64,000 nt of DNA from Lichenibacterium dinghuense (lineage in GTDB: Bacteria > Pseudomonadota > Alphaproteobacteria > Rhizobiales > Beijerinckiaceae): positions 3,173,501 to 3,237,500 of the forward strand of contig NZ_JAJLMN010000001.1 in assembly GCF_021730615.1 (NCBI RefSeq), read 5' to 3'. Below the pieces are notes generated by a model that was not told the origin of the DNA, did no database searches, and saw only the letters and a program-made list of their open reading frames with translations. How positions within the stretch are numbered: the first letter of the stretch is position 1; every line of letters starts with the position of its first letter. The position numbers and the translations under genes were made by a program. Below, piece after piece: positions 15,631 to 25,828 of the stretch.

Positions 15631-18075
15631 ATGGCAAGGTCAAAGTTGAAATGTTTGGCCGACCCAGTCGGCCTAGCTGCCGCACTCTGTGAGGCCTTGG
15701 AGGCGTTGCCCGACGGCGTGGCCGTCTTCGATGATCAGGACCGCTACATCTATTGGAATGCGCGTTACGCGGACTTTTACCCGGGCGGATCGAAGATCCT
15801 CCGTGTTGGCCTGCCCTTCATCGACTTCCTGCGCGGCTCGTTGCGCGCCGGTGACACGCCCTCGGGACTCGTCGATGAGGAGGCCTGGATCACGGCCCGC
15901 ATGGCCCGGCATCGTGCGCCGTCCTCGCTGCACGAGCACGAGACGGCGGACGGCCGCTGGATGCGGATCCAGGAGCGGCGCACGCCCAGCGGCGGCAGCG
16001 TCGGCATCCGGACCGAGATCACCGCCATCCGCGAGCAGGCCGCGTCCTTCATGCTGCTGTTCGACGCCAATCCGTTGCCGATGTGCATCTTCGCCCGCGA
16101 CGGGCTCGGCATCCTCGCGGTGAACGACGCCGCCCTGGACCTGTATGGCTACGACCGTGCTGCCTTTCTCGCCCTGTCGGTGGGCGATCTCCAAGCCGCG
16201 AGCGGCCCGGCCACCGGGCTGGAAGACCTGCTCGCCCGGCCGAGCGAGACGCTCTGGTCGCAGCGCCGGCTCGACGGCAGCACCATCGTGACCCTGCCCT
16301 ACATCAAGCGCCTGACCTTTCTGGGTCATCCGGCCGCGATGTGCTGCGTCGTTGACGTCACCGCGCGCAACGCCATCGCGGACGAGCTGCGCCAGACGCG
16401 GGCCTTCCTCCACAGCGTGGTCGAGGCCTTCCCGGCGGCCGTCTTCGTGAAGGACCTCGAGGACGAAGGCCGCTACGTCCTGATGAACAGGTCGGGTGGA
16501 GCGCTGCTGAACCTCGACCGCGGCGACGTCATCGGCAAAAACGACGCCGACCTGTTCTCGGCTGGCGTTTCGGCGGACCTCGCCGCCTCCGACGCGCAGG
16601 CCATCGAGAGCGGGCTCTACGAGGCCGTGATGGACGTGCGGTCTCCGCATCGCGAGGACGATCTCGTGCTCGCGGTGAGCAAGCTCCCGATCCCCTCCGA
16701 AACGGAAGCGCCGCCGCGCTTCCTCCTCAGCATCGGGCGCGACATCACCGAGCAACGGCGGATGGAGGAACGCCTCACCTATCTCGCGCACCACGACGTG
16801 CTCACGGGCCTGCCCAACCGCGTGCTGTTCCAACACCATTTGGACGCCGCCCTGAGAGCGTCGGCGGAGGGAGGCGTGGCGCTCCTGTCGATCGATCTCG
16901 ATGGGTTCAAGAACGTCAACGACGCCTTCGGCCATCCCACGGGGGATGCGCTGCTCGCCGCGATCGGCGGGCGGCTTCGCGCCGTCCTGTCCGAAGGCGA
17001 CACGGGAGCGAGGCTCGGCGGCGACGAATTCGCCGTGATCCATCGCCCCGGGCCGGCGGGCCTCGATCCTGACAGCGTGGAGCGCCTCGCGACACGCATC
17101 ATCGCCGCGCTGGTGCAGCCCTATGAGATTGACGGGAGGAGCATCTCGATCGGTGCGACCGTCGGGATCGCGAAGGCGTCCGGCTCCGACACGGATCCCG
17201 AGCAGCTGCTGCGCCAAGCCGACCTGGCACTCTACCACGGCAAGGGGACGGACAAGGGCACGGTCCAGCACTACCGGCCGGGCATGGACGAACGGTGCCA
17301 GTCCTGCCTGCTCCTCGAACGCGATCTCGCCGGCGCACTCGAGTTGCATCAGTTCGAGCTCTATTACCAGCCGATGGTCGACCTCACACGGGACCGCATC
17401 TGCGGGTTCGAGGCCTTGCTGCGCTGGCATCATCCGGAGCTGGGCACGATCCCGCCTTCGGATTTCATCCCGCTGCTGGAGGACAGCGGCGCGATCGCCG
17501 CCGTGGGCGCCTGGGTCCTGCACACGGCCTGCCGGGAGGCGGCGACCTGGCCGGCGGAGATCAAGGTCGCCGTCAACCTGTCGCCGGCGCAGTTCCGGCA
17601 GCAGGGGCTCCTCGCCGTAATCATCAACGCCCTGGCCGGCTCGGGACTGGACCCGGGCCGGCTCGAGCTGGAGATCACCGAGTCCGTTCTGCTGCACAAC
17701 AACGACGCCAACCTGGGCCTACTGCACCAGATCCGCGCCATGGGCGTGCTCGTGTCGCTGGACGACTTCGGGACGGGATATTCGTCGCTCAGCTATGTCC
17801 GCTGCTTCCCGTTCAGCAAGATCAAGGTCGATCGCTCGTTCGTCGCCGGCCTGGGGGAGGATGCCGGCTGCCTCGCGATCGTCCGTGCCGTGTCCCGCCT
17901 CGCCACCGACCTGTGCATGGTGACCACGGCCGAGGGGATCGAAACGCCCGACCAGCTCAGGACGGTCCGCCAGGAGGGCTGCAGCGAAGGTCAGGGCTAC
18001 CTGTTCGGCCGCCCGATGCCGGGGCGCAACGCGGCAGCGCTGCTCGAACACCAGAGGAGCGTGCGGGCGGCGTGA
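15631..18075 (+). CDS. PAS-GGDEF-EAL cyclic-di-GMP signalling protein
   Basis: An 814-residue protein with three PAS-like sensory modules (about 20-130, 140-255, 260-370), a GGDEF domain (about 375-535) and an EAL domain (about 555-800). The cyclase active site reads RLGGDEFAV, so it looks intact. The phosphodiesterase site is complete by eye: [44 protein letters not shown] and TAEGIET. It lacks transmembrane segments and is likely cytoplasmic, sensing a small ligand or redox cue and making or breaking cyclic di-GMP. Its 3' end overlaps by 79 bases the extended tail of the convergent amidohydrolase gene. Confidence 0.93.
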   Translation: MARSKLKCLADPVGLAAALCEALEALPDGVAVFDDQDRYIYWNARYADFYPGGSKILRVGLPFIDFLRGSLRAGDTPSGLVDEEAWITARMARHRAPSSLHEHETADGRWMRIQERRTPSGGSVGIRTEITAIREQAASFMLLFDANPLPMCIFARDGLGILAVNDAALDLYGYDRAAFLALSVGDLQAASGPATGLEDLLARPSETLWSQRRLDGSTIVTLPYIKRLTFLGHPAAMCCVVDVTARNAIADELRQTRAFLHSVVEAFPAAVFVKDLEDEGRYVLMNRSGGALLNLDRGDVIGKNDADLFSAGVSADLAASDAQAIESGLYEAVMDVRSPHREDDLVLAVSKLPIPSETEAPPRFLLSIGRDITEQRRMEERLTYLAHHDVLTGLPNRVLFQHHLDAALRASAEGGVALLSIDLDGFKNVNDAFGHPTGDALLAAIGGRLRAVLSEGDTGARLGGDEFAVIHRPGPAGLDPDSVERLATRIIAALVQPYEIDGRSISIGATVGIAKASGSDTDPEQLLRQADLALYHGKGTDKGTVQHYRPGMDERCQSCLLLERDLAGALELHQFELYYQPMVDLTRDRICGFEALLRWHHPELGTIPPSDFIPLLEDSGAIAAVGAWVLHTACREAATWPAEIKVAVNLSPAQFRQQGLLAVIINALAGSGLDPGRLELEITESVLLHNNDANLGLLHQIRAMGVLVSLDDFGTGYSSLSYVRCFPFSKIKVDRSFVAGLGEDAGCLAIVRAVSRLATDLCMVTTAEGIETPDQLRTVRQEGCSEGQGYLFGRPMPGRNAAALLEHQRSVRAA

Positions 18076-19166
18076 TCGGGACCGTCTCCGGGCGAGACCC
18101 GATCCGCCATGCCGCTCGTGACCGCAGGACGGGTGGTCCGCAGGTCGCGTCGAGTCCGAGCCGGGCGCGACCGCCACCGCACGTTCCGCACGCCAAACCG
18201 ACAGTTCAGGCTTGACCGCCCCAATACAGTCGGGGTTCGATCGCGTCGCGATGCGGAAACGGGCTTCGCCCCTGCGCCGCGCGGGCTGGTGATGCGCGAC
18301 CCGGCCTGTTCAGCCAGATCGCGGATCACCTGCGGCCCCGGCGAGGCGCCGCGAGACTCGGCCAGCTTGTCGCGGAGCGGCTCGAAGCCTCCGGTGCGGG
18401 CGACGGCGCCCTCGTCGAGGTAGAGCGCCCGGTTCACCTCGATCTGCAGGGTGTGGACGCCGTCCGCCGGGCGGCCGTAGCGTCGCACGATCTCGGCCCC
18501 CTTGTAGGGCACGTTGTGGCCGACCGAATATCCGAGGTCCCGCAGCGTCCGGACAACGAAGCCCGAGAAGGCCGGGTCGGCGCTCGCGCCGTCGAGGTCG
18601 CCCACGGCGAAGTCGGGCCGGGCTGCACCCTCGCCGTCCGGCGTCATGGCGTTGCCCTTCGACTTCATCGAGTGCCAGTCGACGTGCCAGACGCGCCCGA
18701 AGCGCTCCACGAGCCGCGCGATCTCGCCCTTCAACGCGGCGTGATAGGGCACGTAGACCCCGTCCAGCCTCGCCCGCACCTCCTCGTGCCGCAGCCTGCG
18801 GCTGTAGACGGGCACGCCGGGCACGATCAGCCGCCGGATCAGCCCGAGCCCGAGCCTGCTCTTCTCCGACGGGCGCGCGCCCGGCCAGGGCGGCCCCTCG
18901 ATCAGGTCGGGGTCGATGTCGTCGGCGGCGCGGTTGGCGTCGATGTAGCTGCGCGGATACAGGGCCGTGAGGACGGTGGCGCCGACGTCGACGGCCGGGG
19001 CCACCAGTTCGTCGACATAGGCGTCCTCCCCCCGCCGCAGCGCGAGGCGCGGCTGCGGGCTGTCCCAGTCGGCGGGATGGAAGCGGCCGCTGTGCGGGCT
19101 GTCGTACAGCAGCGGCACGGCGAGCCGCGGATCGGGCCGGACGAGGTCGAAGGCCGGAGGCGTCAT
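17997..19166 (-). CDS. N-formylglutamate amidohydrolase-like protein with run-on C terminus
   Basis: Residues 1 to about 280 match N-formylglutamate amidohydrolases: PLLYDSPHSGRFHPADW, GEDAYVDELVAPAVDVGAT, SYIDANRAADDID, WHVDWHSMKSKG and TLQIEVNRALYLDEG. The family hydrolyses N-formylglutamate or related N-acyl amino acids. The family usually ends near residue 290, but here the frame continues about 100 arginine-rich residues and stops inside the 3' end of the convergent GGDEF-EAL gene, as if the native stop was lost. ATG 19166 overlaps the stop of the YfcC stump (ATGA), so the pair was once an operon. The enzyme core looks intact. Confidence 0.85.
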   Translation of the reverse strand: MTPPAFDLVRPDPRLAVPLLYDSPHSGRFHPADWDSPQPRLALRRGEDAYVDELVAPAVDVGATVLTALYPRSYIDANRAADDIDPDLIEGPPWPGARPSEKSRLGLGLIRRLIVPGVPVYSRRLRHEEVRARLDGVYVPYHAALKGEIARLVERFGRVWHVDWHSMKSKGNAMTPDGEGAARPDFAVGDLDGASADPAFSGFVVRTLRDLGYSVGHNVPYKGAEIVRRYGRPADGVHTLQIEVNRALYLDEGAVARTGGFEPLRDKLAESRGASPGPQVIRDLAEQAGSRITSPRGAGAKPVSASRRDRTPTVLGRSSLNCRFGVRNVRWRSRPARTRRDLRTTRPAVTSGMADRVSPGDGPDHAARTLLWCSSSAAALRPGIGRPNR

Positions 19167-19412
19167 GCGTATCCCATCACTGCGGCGAGGGCGATCACCA
19201 GGAAGCACAGGCCGGCCAGCACCAGCCAGAGCGGCCAGACGAAGCGGATCCACGCCCCGTACGAGACGCGGCCCGTCGCCAGATGGGCGAGGAACATCCC
19301 CGAGGTGGGCGAGAGCATGTTCATCAGACCGTTGCCGAGCAGGAAGGCCAGCACGGTCGTCTGGCCCGTGACGCCGCTGATCTGCGCGATGGGCGCCAGG
19401 ACCGGCATGCTG
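19163..19412 (-). pseudogene. 3' stump of a YfcC-family transporter
   Basis: The last 80 or so codons of an inner-membrane carrier of the YfcC/C4-dicarboxylate family, with the characteristic MPVLAPIAQISGVTGQTTVL, LSPTSGMFLAHLATG and a final hydrophobic helix ending AAVMGYA. Sequence to the right is no longer coding for this protein, and the IS1182 element begins about 25 bases on. The rest of the gene is not present across the IS cluster. It overlapped the amidohydrolase start by 4 bases, suggesting the lost carrier imported that enzyme's amino-acid derivative. Confidence 0.75.
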
Positions 19413-19437
19413 AGTGGGATTGGGGTTGCCCCGGTTT

Positions 19438-21230
19438 GGATACTGCTGGCGAATGGGTGAGTCCGAAGGGGCGGGATGCGGATTCCCGATGAGGCGGCGT
19501 GTGCGCTGCCGATCGGGGGCCTTCCATGTCGCTGCATCCAGCCTCGGACTTCTCCGTGCCGGACGACACGGCCGCGGTGGCGCGCGCCGTCTTCCCGCAA
19601 GGGACCGCGTGCCTCCGGCTCCGTGACCGGCTCGGCCCCATCTTCGCCGATGAGCAGTTCGTCAGCCTGTTCCCGAAGAGCGGCCAGCCTGCAGAGTGTC
19701 CCTGGCGCTTGGCATTGGTGACGTTGCTGCAGTTCGGCGAGAACCTGTCCGATCGACGCGCCGCGGATGCGGTCCGCAGCCGCATCGACTGGAAGTATCT
19801 GCTCGGCCTGTCCTTGAATGATCCTGGTTTCGACGCTTCCGTGCTGAGCGAGTTTCGCAGTCGCCTCGTGAAGGGAGGCGCCGAGAGCCTGCTCTTCGAC
19901 CGGCTGCTCGTTCTGTGTCGCGAGCAGGGCTTCCTGGCCCAGCACGGACGGCAACGGACCGACTCGACCCATGTCCTCGGCGCCGTGCGGACCCTGACCC
20001 GCCTCGCCTGCGCGATCGAGACGCTGCGAACCGCGCTCGACGCCTTGGCGGTCGCGGCCCGCGACTGGCTGCGGGCCCATGCCGACAAGGCCTGTGCCGA
20101 GCGCTACGAGCGGCGTGGCGGCGACGTCCACATCCCGAAAGGCGAAGCCGCCCGGCGCGCCTTCGCCGAAACCGTCGGGCGGGACGGCGAGGCGCTGCTG
20201 GGCGCCGTGACCGGCCTGGGTGCGCCGGCGTGGCTGCGCGAGGTGCCGGCCGTCGAGATCCTGCGCCGCGTCTGGGTGCAGAACTTCTGCCGGAGGGACG
20301 ACGATGCCGGCCCATCGGAGCCCCACAAGCCTCAAATCCTGCGTTGGCGAACCGAAGTGGAAGGCTTTCCACCCTCAGCCTTGATGGTGGCATCGCCCCA
20401 TGATCCCGACGTCCACTATGCCAAGAAACGCCAGACGACGTGGATCGGCTTCAAGGTCCACCTCACGGAGACTTGCGAGAGTGGACAACCCAACCTGATC
20501 ACCCACGTCGAGACCACGGCAGCACCTGTGGTGGACAGGGACGTGCTGGCCGACGTGCACGCAGCGCTCAGGGACAAGGACCTCCGGCCGGAGCGCCATC
20601 TCGTGGATGCCGGATACATCGACGCCGACGGGCTCGTGGCCAGTCATCGCGATCATGGCGTCACGCTCGTCGGCCCGCCCCCGGGCGACAATCAGTGGCA
20701 GGCCCGCACCGAGGGCGCCTTCGCCATCGAGCAGTTCGATCTCGATTGGGATCGTAAGATCGCCACCTGTCCGGCGGGCCAGACGAGCGAGAGCTGGATC
20801 CCGGACACCAACGGCGGCCACGACAACGTCCGCATCCGGTTCTCGCTGACCCACTGCAAGGCCTGTCCGCTCAAGGCTAGGTGCACGCGCTCGAACCGAC
20901 GCATCCTCGCCCCGCGCCGCCGGCAGGAGCACGAGGCTCTGGTGGCGGCCCGGACCGCCGCAAAGGACCCGGCCTTCATTGCGGAACGAAAACGCCGCGC
21001 CGGCATCGAGGGCACGCTGTCGAAGGCGGTGCGCGCCAACGGCCTGCGTCGCAGCCGCTATATCGGCGCGGCCAAGACCCACCTCCAGCAGGTTCTCACG
21101 GCGGCGGCCATCAACCTTCACCGCATCGCAGACTGGATCGCGGACCAGAAACCCGCACAGACGCGGAAATCCGCCTTCGTCCGCCTCATGGCAGCACCCG
21201 CTTGAGCCAGCGCATTCGCCAGCAGTATCG
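19438..21230 (+). mobile_element. IS1182-family insertion sequence
   Basis: About 1.79 kb with terminal inverted repeats: GATACTGCTGGCGAATG at 19439-19455 and its exact complement at 21213-21229. It holds one intact transposase gene. I see no clear target duplication, because the left neighbour is a truncated transporter gene and the right neighbour is a broken IS3. Rearrangement after insertion is likely. Confidence 0.85.
19526..21205 (+). CDS. IS1182-family transposase
   Basis: A 559-residue DDE transposase. It has the family N terminus (FADEQFVSLFPKSGQPAECP, LSDRRAADAVRSRIDWKYLL), the catalytic region starting RTDSTHVLGAVRTL, the central VDAGYIDADGLV and the cysteine cluster THCKACPLKARCTRS. 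The ATG at 19526 is preferred; a GTG nine codons upstream is possible. No stop or frameshift interrupts it, so the element may be active. Confidence 0.92.
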   Translation: MSLHPASDFSVPDDTAAVARAVFPQGTACLRLRDRLGPIFADEQFVSLFPKSGQPAECPWRLALVTLLQFGENLSDRRAADAVRSRIDWKYLLGLSLNDPGFDASVLSEFRSRLVKGGAESLLFDRLLVLCREQGFLAQHGRQRTDSTHVLGAVRTLTRLACAIETLRTALDALAVAARDWLRAHADKACAERYERRGGDVHIPKGEAARRAFAETVGRDGEALLGAVTGLGAPAWLREVPAVEILRRVWVQNFCRRDDDAGPSEPHKPQILRWRTEVEGFPPSALMVASPHDPDVHYAKKRQTTWIGFKVHLTETCESGQPNLITHVETTAAPVVDRDVLADVHAALRDKDLRPERHLVDAGYIDADGLVASHRDHGVTLVGPPPGDNQWQARTEGAFAIEQFDLDWDRKIATCPAGQTSESWIPDTNGGHDNVRIRFSLTHCKACPLKARCTRSNRRILAPRRRQEHEALVAARTAAKDPAFIAERKRRAGIEGTLSKAVRANGLRRSRYIGAAKTHLQQVLTAAAINLHRIADWIADQKPAQTRKSAFVRLMAAPA

Positions 21231-21243
21231 ATTTCGTGGACGG

Positions 21244-21558
21244 TCAGTGGACTTGTTCGGGTAGGCTGGTCATAGGGCTGAGTTGCGCGTGATGGAAGCT
21301 TCTTTCGTAGTCGATGGGAGATCGATAGCCGAGGCCCGAGTGCAGGCGCAGCGGATTGTAGAAGCCTTCGATGTAAGTGAAGCAGGCCATACGAGCCTCG
21401 GCCTGCGAGGAAAAGGAACGCCGGCTCAGCAGTTCGCATTCCAGTGTCGAGAAGAAACTTTCAGCCATGGCGTTGTCGTAGGCGTCTCCGACGGAGCCTA
21501 TGGAGGAGCAAACACCGGCTTCCTTGCATCGACTGCCGAAAGCCAGCGATGTATATTG
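21244..21558 (-). pseudogene. IS3-family OrfB transposase, C-terminal fragment
   Basis: About 105 codons of an IS3-family (IS2/IS407-like) integrase-type transposase: QYTSLAFGSRCKEAG, SIGSVGDAYDNAMAESFF with part of the DDE site, FYNPLRLHSGLGYRSP. The 5' part and OrfA are missing: similarity stops just before QYTSL at 21558, where IS30 sequence begins. The fragment is not functional. Confidence 0.85.
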
Positions 21559-21565
21559 GGCGAGT

Positions 21566-22232
21566 TCAAGCGGTCGTCGCAACAGCTCCATCTTGTGCTG
21601 CTTGCAACAGTTTGTCGAGAGTCTCAGCAGGCGTTCTCCAGCCGAGAGTCTTGCGGGGACGCGCGTTGAGTGTGCTCGCCACTGCCAACAGAGTGTCTGC
21701 ATTGTGCAGACTCAGATCGGTGCCTTTCGGGAAGTACTGCCGTAGTATGCCATTCGTGTTCTCATTCGTGCCACGCTGCCAAGGGCTGTGCGGGTCGCAG
21801 AAATAGACACGCAAACCCGCATCGACTCGCAAGCGAGCGTGCTCAGCCATTTCCGCTCCCTGATCCCAGGTCAGCGACTGCCGGAGAAGCTCGGGCAAAG
21901 CGGTCATCGTCCGCGTGATCGCGTCGCGGACTGCTTGGGCACCATGGCCAGCGAGGGCGGGTCCGTTCTTGACGCGCGGACCAAGGCCATGGTCGGCCAT
22001 CCGCGGCAGATGCAGCAGGATCGTGAACCGCGTCGTGCGCTCCACCAACGTGCCGATCGCCGAACTTCCCAGGCCGAGGATGAGATCGCCTTCCCAGTGG
22101 CCCGGCACCGCCCGATCGGCGGTCTCGGCTGGACGCTGGCTGATCAGGAGATCCGGAGTAACAAAGGACTTGCCCCGATCACGGCTGCGCGCCCGCGGCA
22201 CGCGCAACGCCCGGCCCGTACGCAGGCAGGGG
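21566..22232 (-). pseudogene. IS30-family transposase, N-terminally truncated
   Basis: About 220 C-terminal residues of an IS30-family DDE transposase: VPGHWEGDLILGLGSSAIGTLVE in two adjoining stretches, SLTWDQGAEMAEH, YFCDPHSPWQRGTNENTNG and RPRKTLGWRTPAETLD. The native C terminus (AVATTA, stop) is kept and abuts the IS3 fragment, so the IS30 had inserted into the IS3. The N-terminal helix-turn-helix is gone: similarity ends near CLRTGRALRV at about 22232, where the IS256 terminus begins. Confidence 0.85.
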
Positions 22233-22266
22233 TAGCGTCCACGGAAGTGGTGGGGATTGTGGAGTT

Positions 22267-22310
22267 GGGGCGGCGGGCGGAGCTCCGCACATAGCGGAGC
22301 CCGCCGCCCC
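22267..22310. repeat. Strong hairpin in the IS256 left end
   Basis: GGGGCGGCGGGC and AGCTCCGC pair with GCGGAGC and CCGCCGCCCC around a short loop, with small bulges. It lies between the IS256 terminus and the transposase start codon, where such hairpins can stop read-through transcription from outside. The same hairpin is present in the lone terminus near 34960-35005. Confidence 0.6.
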
Positions 22311-23006
22311 CTGGGTGGCCACCGTGCCTCTGGCTAGGATCGGGTTGCGACGCTCGAAACCGACCGGAGAACACGATGACCGACGACACCATGCCACTGT
22401 TGGACGCGCTGCTGAAGCGCGGCGGGGGCGACTTCATGAAGAGCCTGGCCGAGGAGGTGCTGGCACGGCTGATGGCCTTCGATGTGGAGGGTCAGATCGG
22501 GGCGGCGCGCTTCGAGCGCAGCGAGGCGCGCACCACGCAGCGCAACGGCTACCGGCCGCGCGCCTTCGACACGCGTCTGGGCACGCTGGAGCTGAAGATC
22601 CCGAAGCTGCGCAAGGGGTCGTACTTCCCAGCATTCCTTGAGCCGCGCCGCACGACCGAGCAGGCGCTTGTGGCCGTGATCCAGGAGGCGTGGATCAAGG
22701 GCGTGTCGACCCGCAAGGTGGACGATCTCGTGCAGGCGATGGGCATCGAGGGCATCTCGAAGAGCCAAGTGTCGGAGCTGTGCGCCGGCATCGACGGGCG
22801 GGTGAACTCCTTCCTGGAGCGGCCGATCGAGGGCGAATGGACGTATCTCTGGCTCGACGCGACCTACCTGAAGGTGCGCGAGGACGGGCGCGTGGTGTCG
22901 ATCGCGGCCATAATCGCCACGGCGGTGAACACCGACGGCCGGCGCGAGATTTTGGGCCTCGGCCTGGGTCCGTCCGAGGCCGCGGTGTTCTGGCTCGACT
23001 TTCTCA

Positions 23007-23920
23007 GAGTCCGTCCGGGAAGTCAGGCTGCGCAACCTATGCGACGTAGCAGCATCATGACGGACGCAGCGTAGAGGAAGGCCTTTGCGGATGCGATTGT
23101 GGCCTCCGGATCCTTCCAGAGGCGTCGATTGCGGCTGATCCAGGCGAAGAAGCGCTCAACCACCCATCGCCGGGGGTGAACCACGAAGCCGACCTGCCCG
23201 GGTGGTTTGCGGACGATCTCGACGGCGATGAGCGTGGCGCTGTCCGGCTTGTCGCCGGCGTAGCCCGCGTCGGCGAAGGCCTTGGCGATGAAAGGATATG
23301 AACGGCGTGACTGCTTGAGCACCGGCACGGCCCCGTCGCGGTCCTGCACGTCGGCCGGCTGCGGGTCGAGCACCAGGGCGCGGCCGTCCGTGTCGACCAG
23401 GGCCGGCGCTTGCGACCCTTCACCTTCTTGCCCGCGTCGTAGCCCCGCGGACCGCCGCTCTCCGTGGTCTTCACGCTCTGGCTGTCGAGCACGGCCGCGG
23501 TGGGCGAAGCCTCTCGCCCGGCCCGCTCGCGATCCAGCATGACGAGATGGTGGTTGATGCCGGCGAACAGGCCCTCATCGCGCCACGCGCTGAAGTAGCC
23601 GTACACCGTGCTCTTCGGGGGCAGGTCCTTCGGCAACAGGCGCCAGGGAACGCCGCCCCGCAGCACATAGAAAATGCCGTTCACAATCTCCCGCAACGAC
23701 CACAGCCGGGGCCGTCCGAGCGGGTTGCCGGGCGGCAACAGCGGTTCGATGACGGCCCATTCGGCGTCGGTCAGATCGGTTGAGTAGCGGAGTTCGGAGC
23801 GGCTATGCTGCTCGCGGGTGGCCGGGGTCCACATGGCGGTTCCAGATCAGGTTTCAGCACCCTCCTGGAATCATCTCAGCCCCGGCCACTCAACCCCACG
23901 TGCCCTTATCGGACGGACAC
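23007..23920 (-). mobile_element. IS5-family element inserted in the IS256
   Basis: 914 bp with 11-base ends GAGTCCGTCCG and (complement of the right end) GTGTCCGTCCG, differing at one base, flanked by the 3-base duplication TCA (23004-23006 and 23921-23923). Removing the element and one TCA restores the IS256 frame (FLR-SLERR), which proves the boundaries. A TNA duplication is typical of the IS1031 subgroup of IS5. Confidence 0.88.
23023..23834 (-). CDS. IS5-family transposase in two frames
   Basis: The first frame (start 23834) gives MWTPATREQHSRSELRY, LTDAEWAVIEPLLPP, the catalytic AVLDSQSVKTTESG and GYDAGKKVKGRKR. The second frame, entered near 23405 and ending at 23023, gives LDPQPADVQDRDGA, FADAGYAGDKPDS and the glutamate region HPRRWVVERFFAWISRNRRL. 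One base separates the frames. This may be a programmed shift, as in many IS5 relatives, or decay; there is no textbook A6G slippery run, so decay is a real possibility. Confidence 0.7.
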
Positions 23921-24328
23921 TCAGGAGCCTGGAGCGGCGCGGCCTCAAGGGCGTCAAGCTGGTGATCTCGGACGCGCACGAGGGGCTGAAGGCGGCCATC
24001 GCCCAGGTGTTCAAGGCGACGTGGCAGAGGTGCCGCGTGCACTTCATGAGGAACGCCTTGGCTTATGTACCGAAGGCACAGCACCAGATGGTGGCGGCGG
24101 CGATCCGGACAGTGTTCATGCAGGCCGACCATGGCACGGCCTCCACCGTTTGGAGGCAAGTCGCCGATCAACTGCGGGCGAGACTACCGAAGCTGGCTGC
24201 ATTGATGGACTGTGATTAGGCGTGGAATTTTGACCCCCATGTGAGGGGGATCGGCGTCCAACTTTGACCCCCTCGAGTGCAATTCGAGCAAGCTGCACGT
24301 CCTTGTTGCGGGACGGGCGGTGGGGGGG

Positions 24329-25828
24329 ATGAAAGGCGTGGACACGATTGCGCGCATCAGGCGCGAGTTCTTCATTCGAGGCCGGTCCATCAAGGAGATC
24401 GTCCGGGATCTGCACGTGTCCCGGAACACCGTGCGCAAGGTGGTGCGCACCGGCCGCACCGCGTTCGAGTACGAGCGTGAGGTCCAGCCGATGCCCAAGC
24501 TCGGGCAGTGGCGGGCTGATCTGGACGAGATGCTGGCCGCCAACGACAGCAAGGCGGCCCGCGAGCGGCTCACCATGATCCGCGTGTTCGAGGATCTGCG
24601 CGGCCGCGGCTATGCGGGCGGCTACGACGCTGTCCGGCGCTACGCCCGGGGCTGGCGGCGCGAGCGGGTCGCGGTGACGGCCGCCGCCCACGTGCCGCTG
24701 AGCTTTGATCCGGGCGAGGCCTACCAGTTCGACTGGAGCCACGAGATCGTGCTGATCAACGGCACCACCGTCACCATCAAGGTGGCCCACGTCCGGCTCT
24801 GCCACAGCCGCATGCTGTTTGCGCGGGCCTATCCGCGCGAAAGCCAGGAGATGGTGTTCGACGCCCACGACAAGGCCTTCGCCTTCTTCGAGGGCGCCTG
24901 CCGCCGCGGCATCTACGACAACATGAAGACGGCAGTCGAAACGATCCTCGTCGGCAAGGAACGACAATATAACCGCCGTTTTCAGCAGATGTGCGCTCAC
25001 TATCTCGTCGATCCCGTCGCCTGCACGCCGGCGTCGGGATGGGAGAAGGGCCAAGTCGAGAACCAGGTCGGCCTGGTGCGCGAGCGCTTCTTCACGCCCC
25101 GCCTGCGCGTGAAGAGCATCGAGGAGCTGAACAGGTGGCTCCTCGATCAGTGCGTCGCTTACGCCAAGGGCCATCCCCATCCCGAGAACAAGGAGATCAC
25201 GGTCTGGCAGGCGTTCGAGGCGGAGCGGCCGAGCCTCGTGCCCTATGTCGGCGCCTTCGACGGTTTCCACGCCGTGCCGGTCTCGGTGTCCAAGACGTGC
25301 CTGATCCGCTTCGACAACAACCGTTACTCGGTGATGGCGAGCGCCGTCGGCCGCCCCGTCGAAGTGCGGGCCTATGCGGAGCGGATCGAGTTGCGCCAGG
25401 GCGGCCATGTCGTGGGCGAGCATGTTCGCAGGTTCGGCCGCAACGAGACCGTATTCGAGCCCTGGCATTATGTGCCGGTGCTGGCCCGCAAGCCCGGCGC
25501 CCTGCGTAACGGGGCGCCGTTCAAGGATTGGGTGCTGCCGCCCGCCTTCGAGCGCGTCCGGCGCAAGCTCGCCGGCGCCGACGATGGCGATCGCCAGATG
25601 GTGGGCCTGCTGACGGCCGCCATGGACGACGGGCTGGAGGCCGTCGAGGCTGCCTGCCTGGAGGCGCTCGAAGCCGGCGTCCACTCGGCCGACATCATCC
25701 TCAACATCCTGGCCCGACGCCGCGAACCCGCGCGCGTCATCACCATCGATACCCCTGACGCGCTGCGCCTGCAGCACGAGCCCGTCGCCGACTGCGCGCG
25801 CTATGACACTCTGAGGAGCATCATGTGA
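24329..25828 (+). CDS. istA: IS21 transposase IstA
   Basis: A 499-residue IS21-type transposase. The N-terminal helix-turn-helix ([33 protein letters not shown]) is followed by the retroviral-integrase-like core: [16 protein letters not shown] with the first aspartate, [13 protein letters not shown] with the second, and [19 protein letters not shown] with the glutamate. ATG 24329 is chosen; a GTG three codons upstream is possible. It ends one base into the istB start, so the genes are coupled. Confidence 0.93.
   Translation: MKGVDTIARIRREFFIRGRSIKEIVRDLHVSRNTVRKVVRTGRTAFEYEREVQPMPKLGQWRADLDEMLAANDSKAARERLTMIRVFEDLRGRGYAGGYDAVRRYARGWRRERVAVTAAAHVPLSFDPGEAYQFDWSHEIVLINGTTVTIKVAHVRLCHSRMLFARAYPRESQEMVFDAHDKAFAFFEGACRRGIYDNMKTAVETILVGKERQYNRRFQQMCAHYLVDPVACTPASGWEKGQVENQVGLVRERFFTPRLRVKSIEELNRWLLDQCVAYAKGHPHPENKEITVWQAFEAERPSLVPYVGAFDGFHAVPVSVSKTCLIRFDNNRYSVMASAVGRPVEVRAYAERIELRQGGHVVGEHVRRFGRNETVFEPWHYVPVLARKPGALRNGAPFKDWVLPPAFERVRRKLAGADDGDRQMVGLLTAAMDDGLEAVEAACLEALEAGVHSADIILNILARRREPARVITIDTPDALRLQHEPVADCARYDTLRSIM

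Larger units (their letters stand above)
22235..24210 (+). mobile_element. IS256-family element, split by an IS5 and truncated by an IS21
   Basis: The left end near 22235 (GCGTCCACGG) is supported by a second, inverted copy of the same terminus at 34898-35039. The transposase gene begins at 22376. It is interrupted at 23007-23920 by an IS5 element and cut at 24210 by the left end of an IS21. The expected 3' remainder is not found to the right of the IS21, so material was lost. Confidence 0.8.
22376..24210 (+). pseudogene. IS256-family (mutator) transposase, disrupted
   Basis: The first part (22376-23006) encodes the N-terminal and first catalytic part: MTDDTMPLLDALLKRGGGD, RTTQRNGYRPRAFDTR, TYLWLDATYLKVRED with the first aspartate, and GPSEAAVFWLDFLR. 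An IS5 follows. The reading frame resumes at 23921 as SLERRGLKGVKLVISDAHEG with the second aspartate, WQRCRVHFMRNALAYVPK and ends at KLAALMD where the IS21 begins. The last ~90 residues with the catalytic glutamate are missing. It cannot be active. Confidence 0.88.

Noticed and set aside
22376-23074. A complete 232-residue transposase at this position
   Set aside because: The last ~20 codons come from the inserted IS5 end; the true IS256 frame resumes at 23921, so it is a broken gene, not a short protein.
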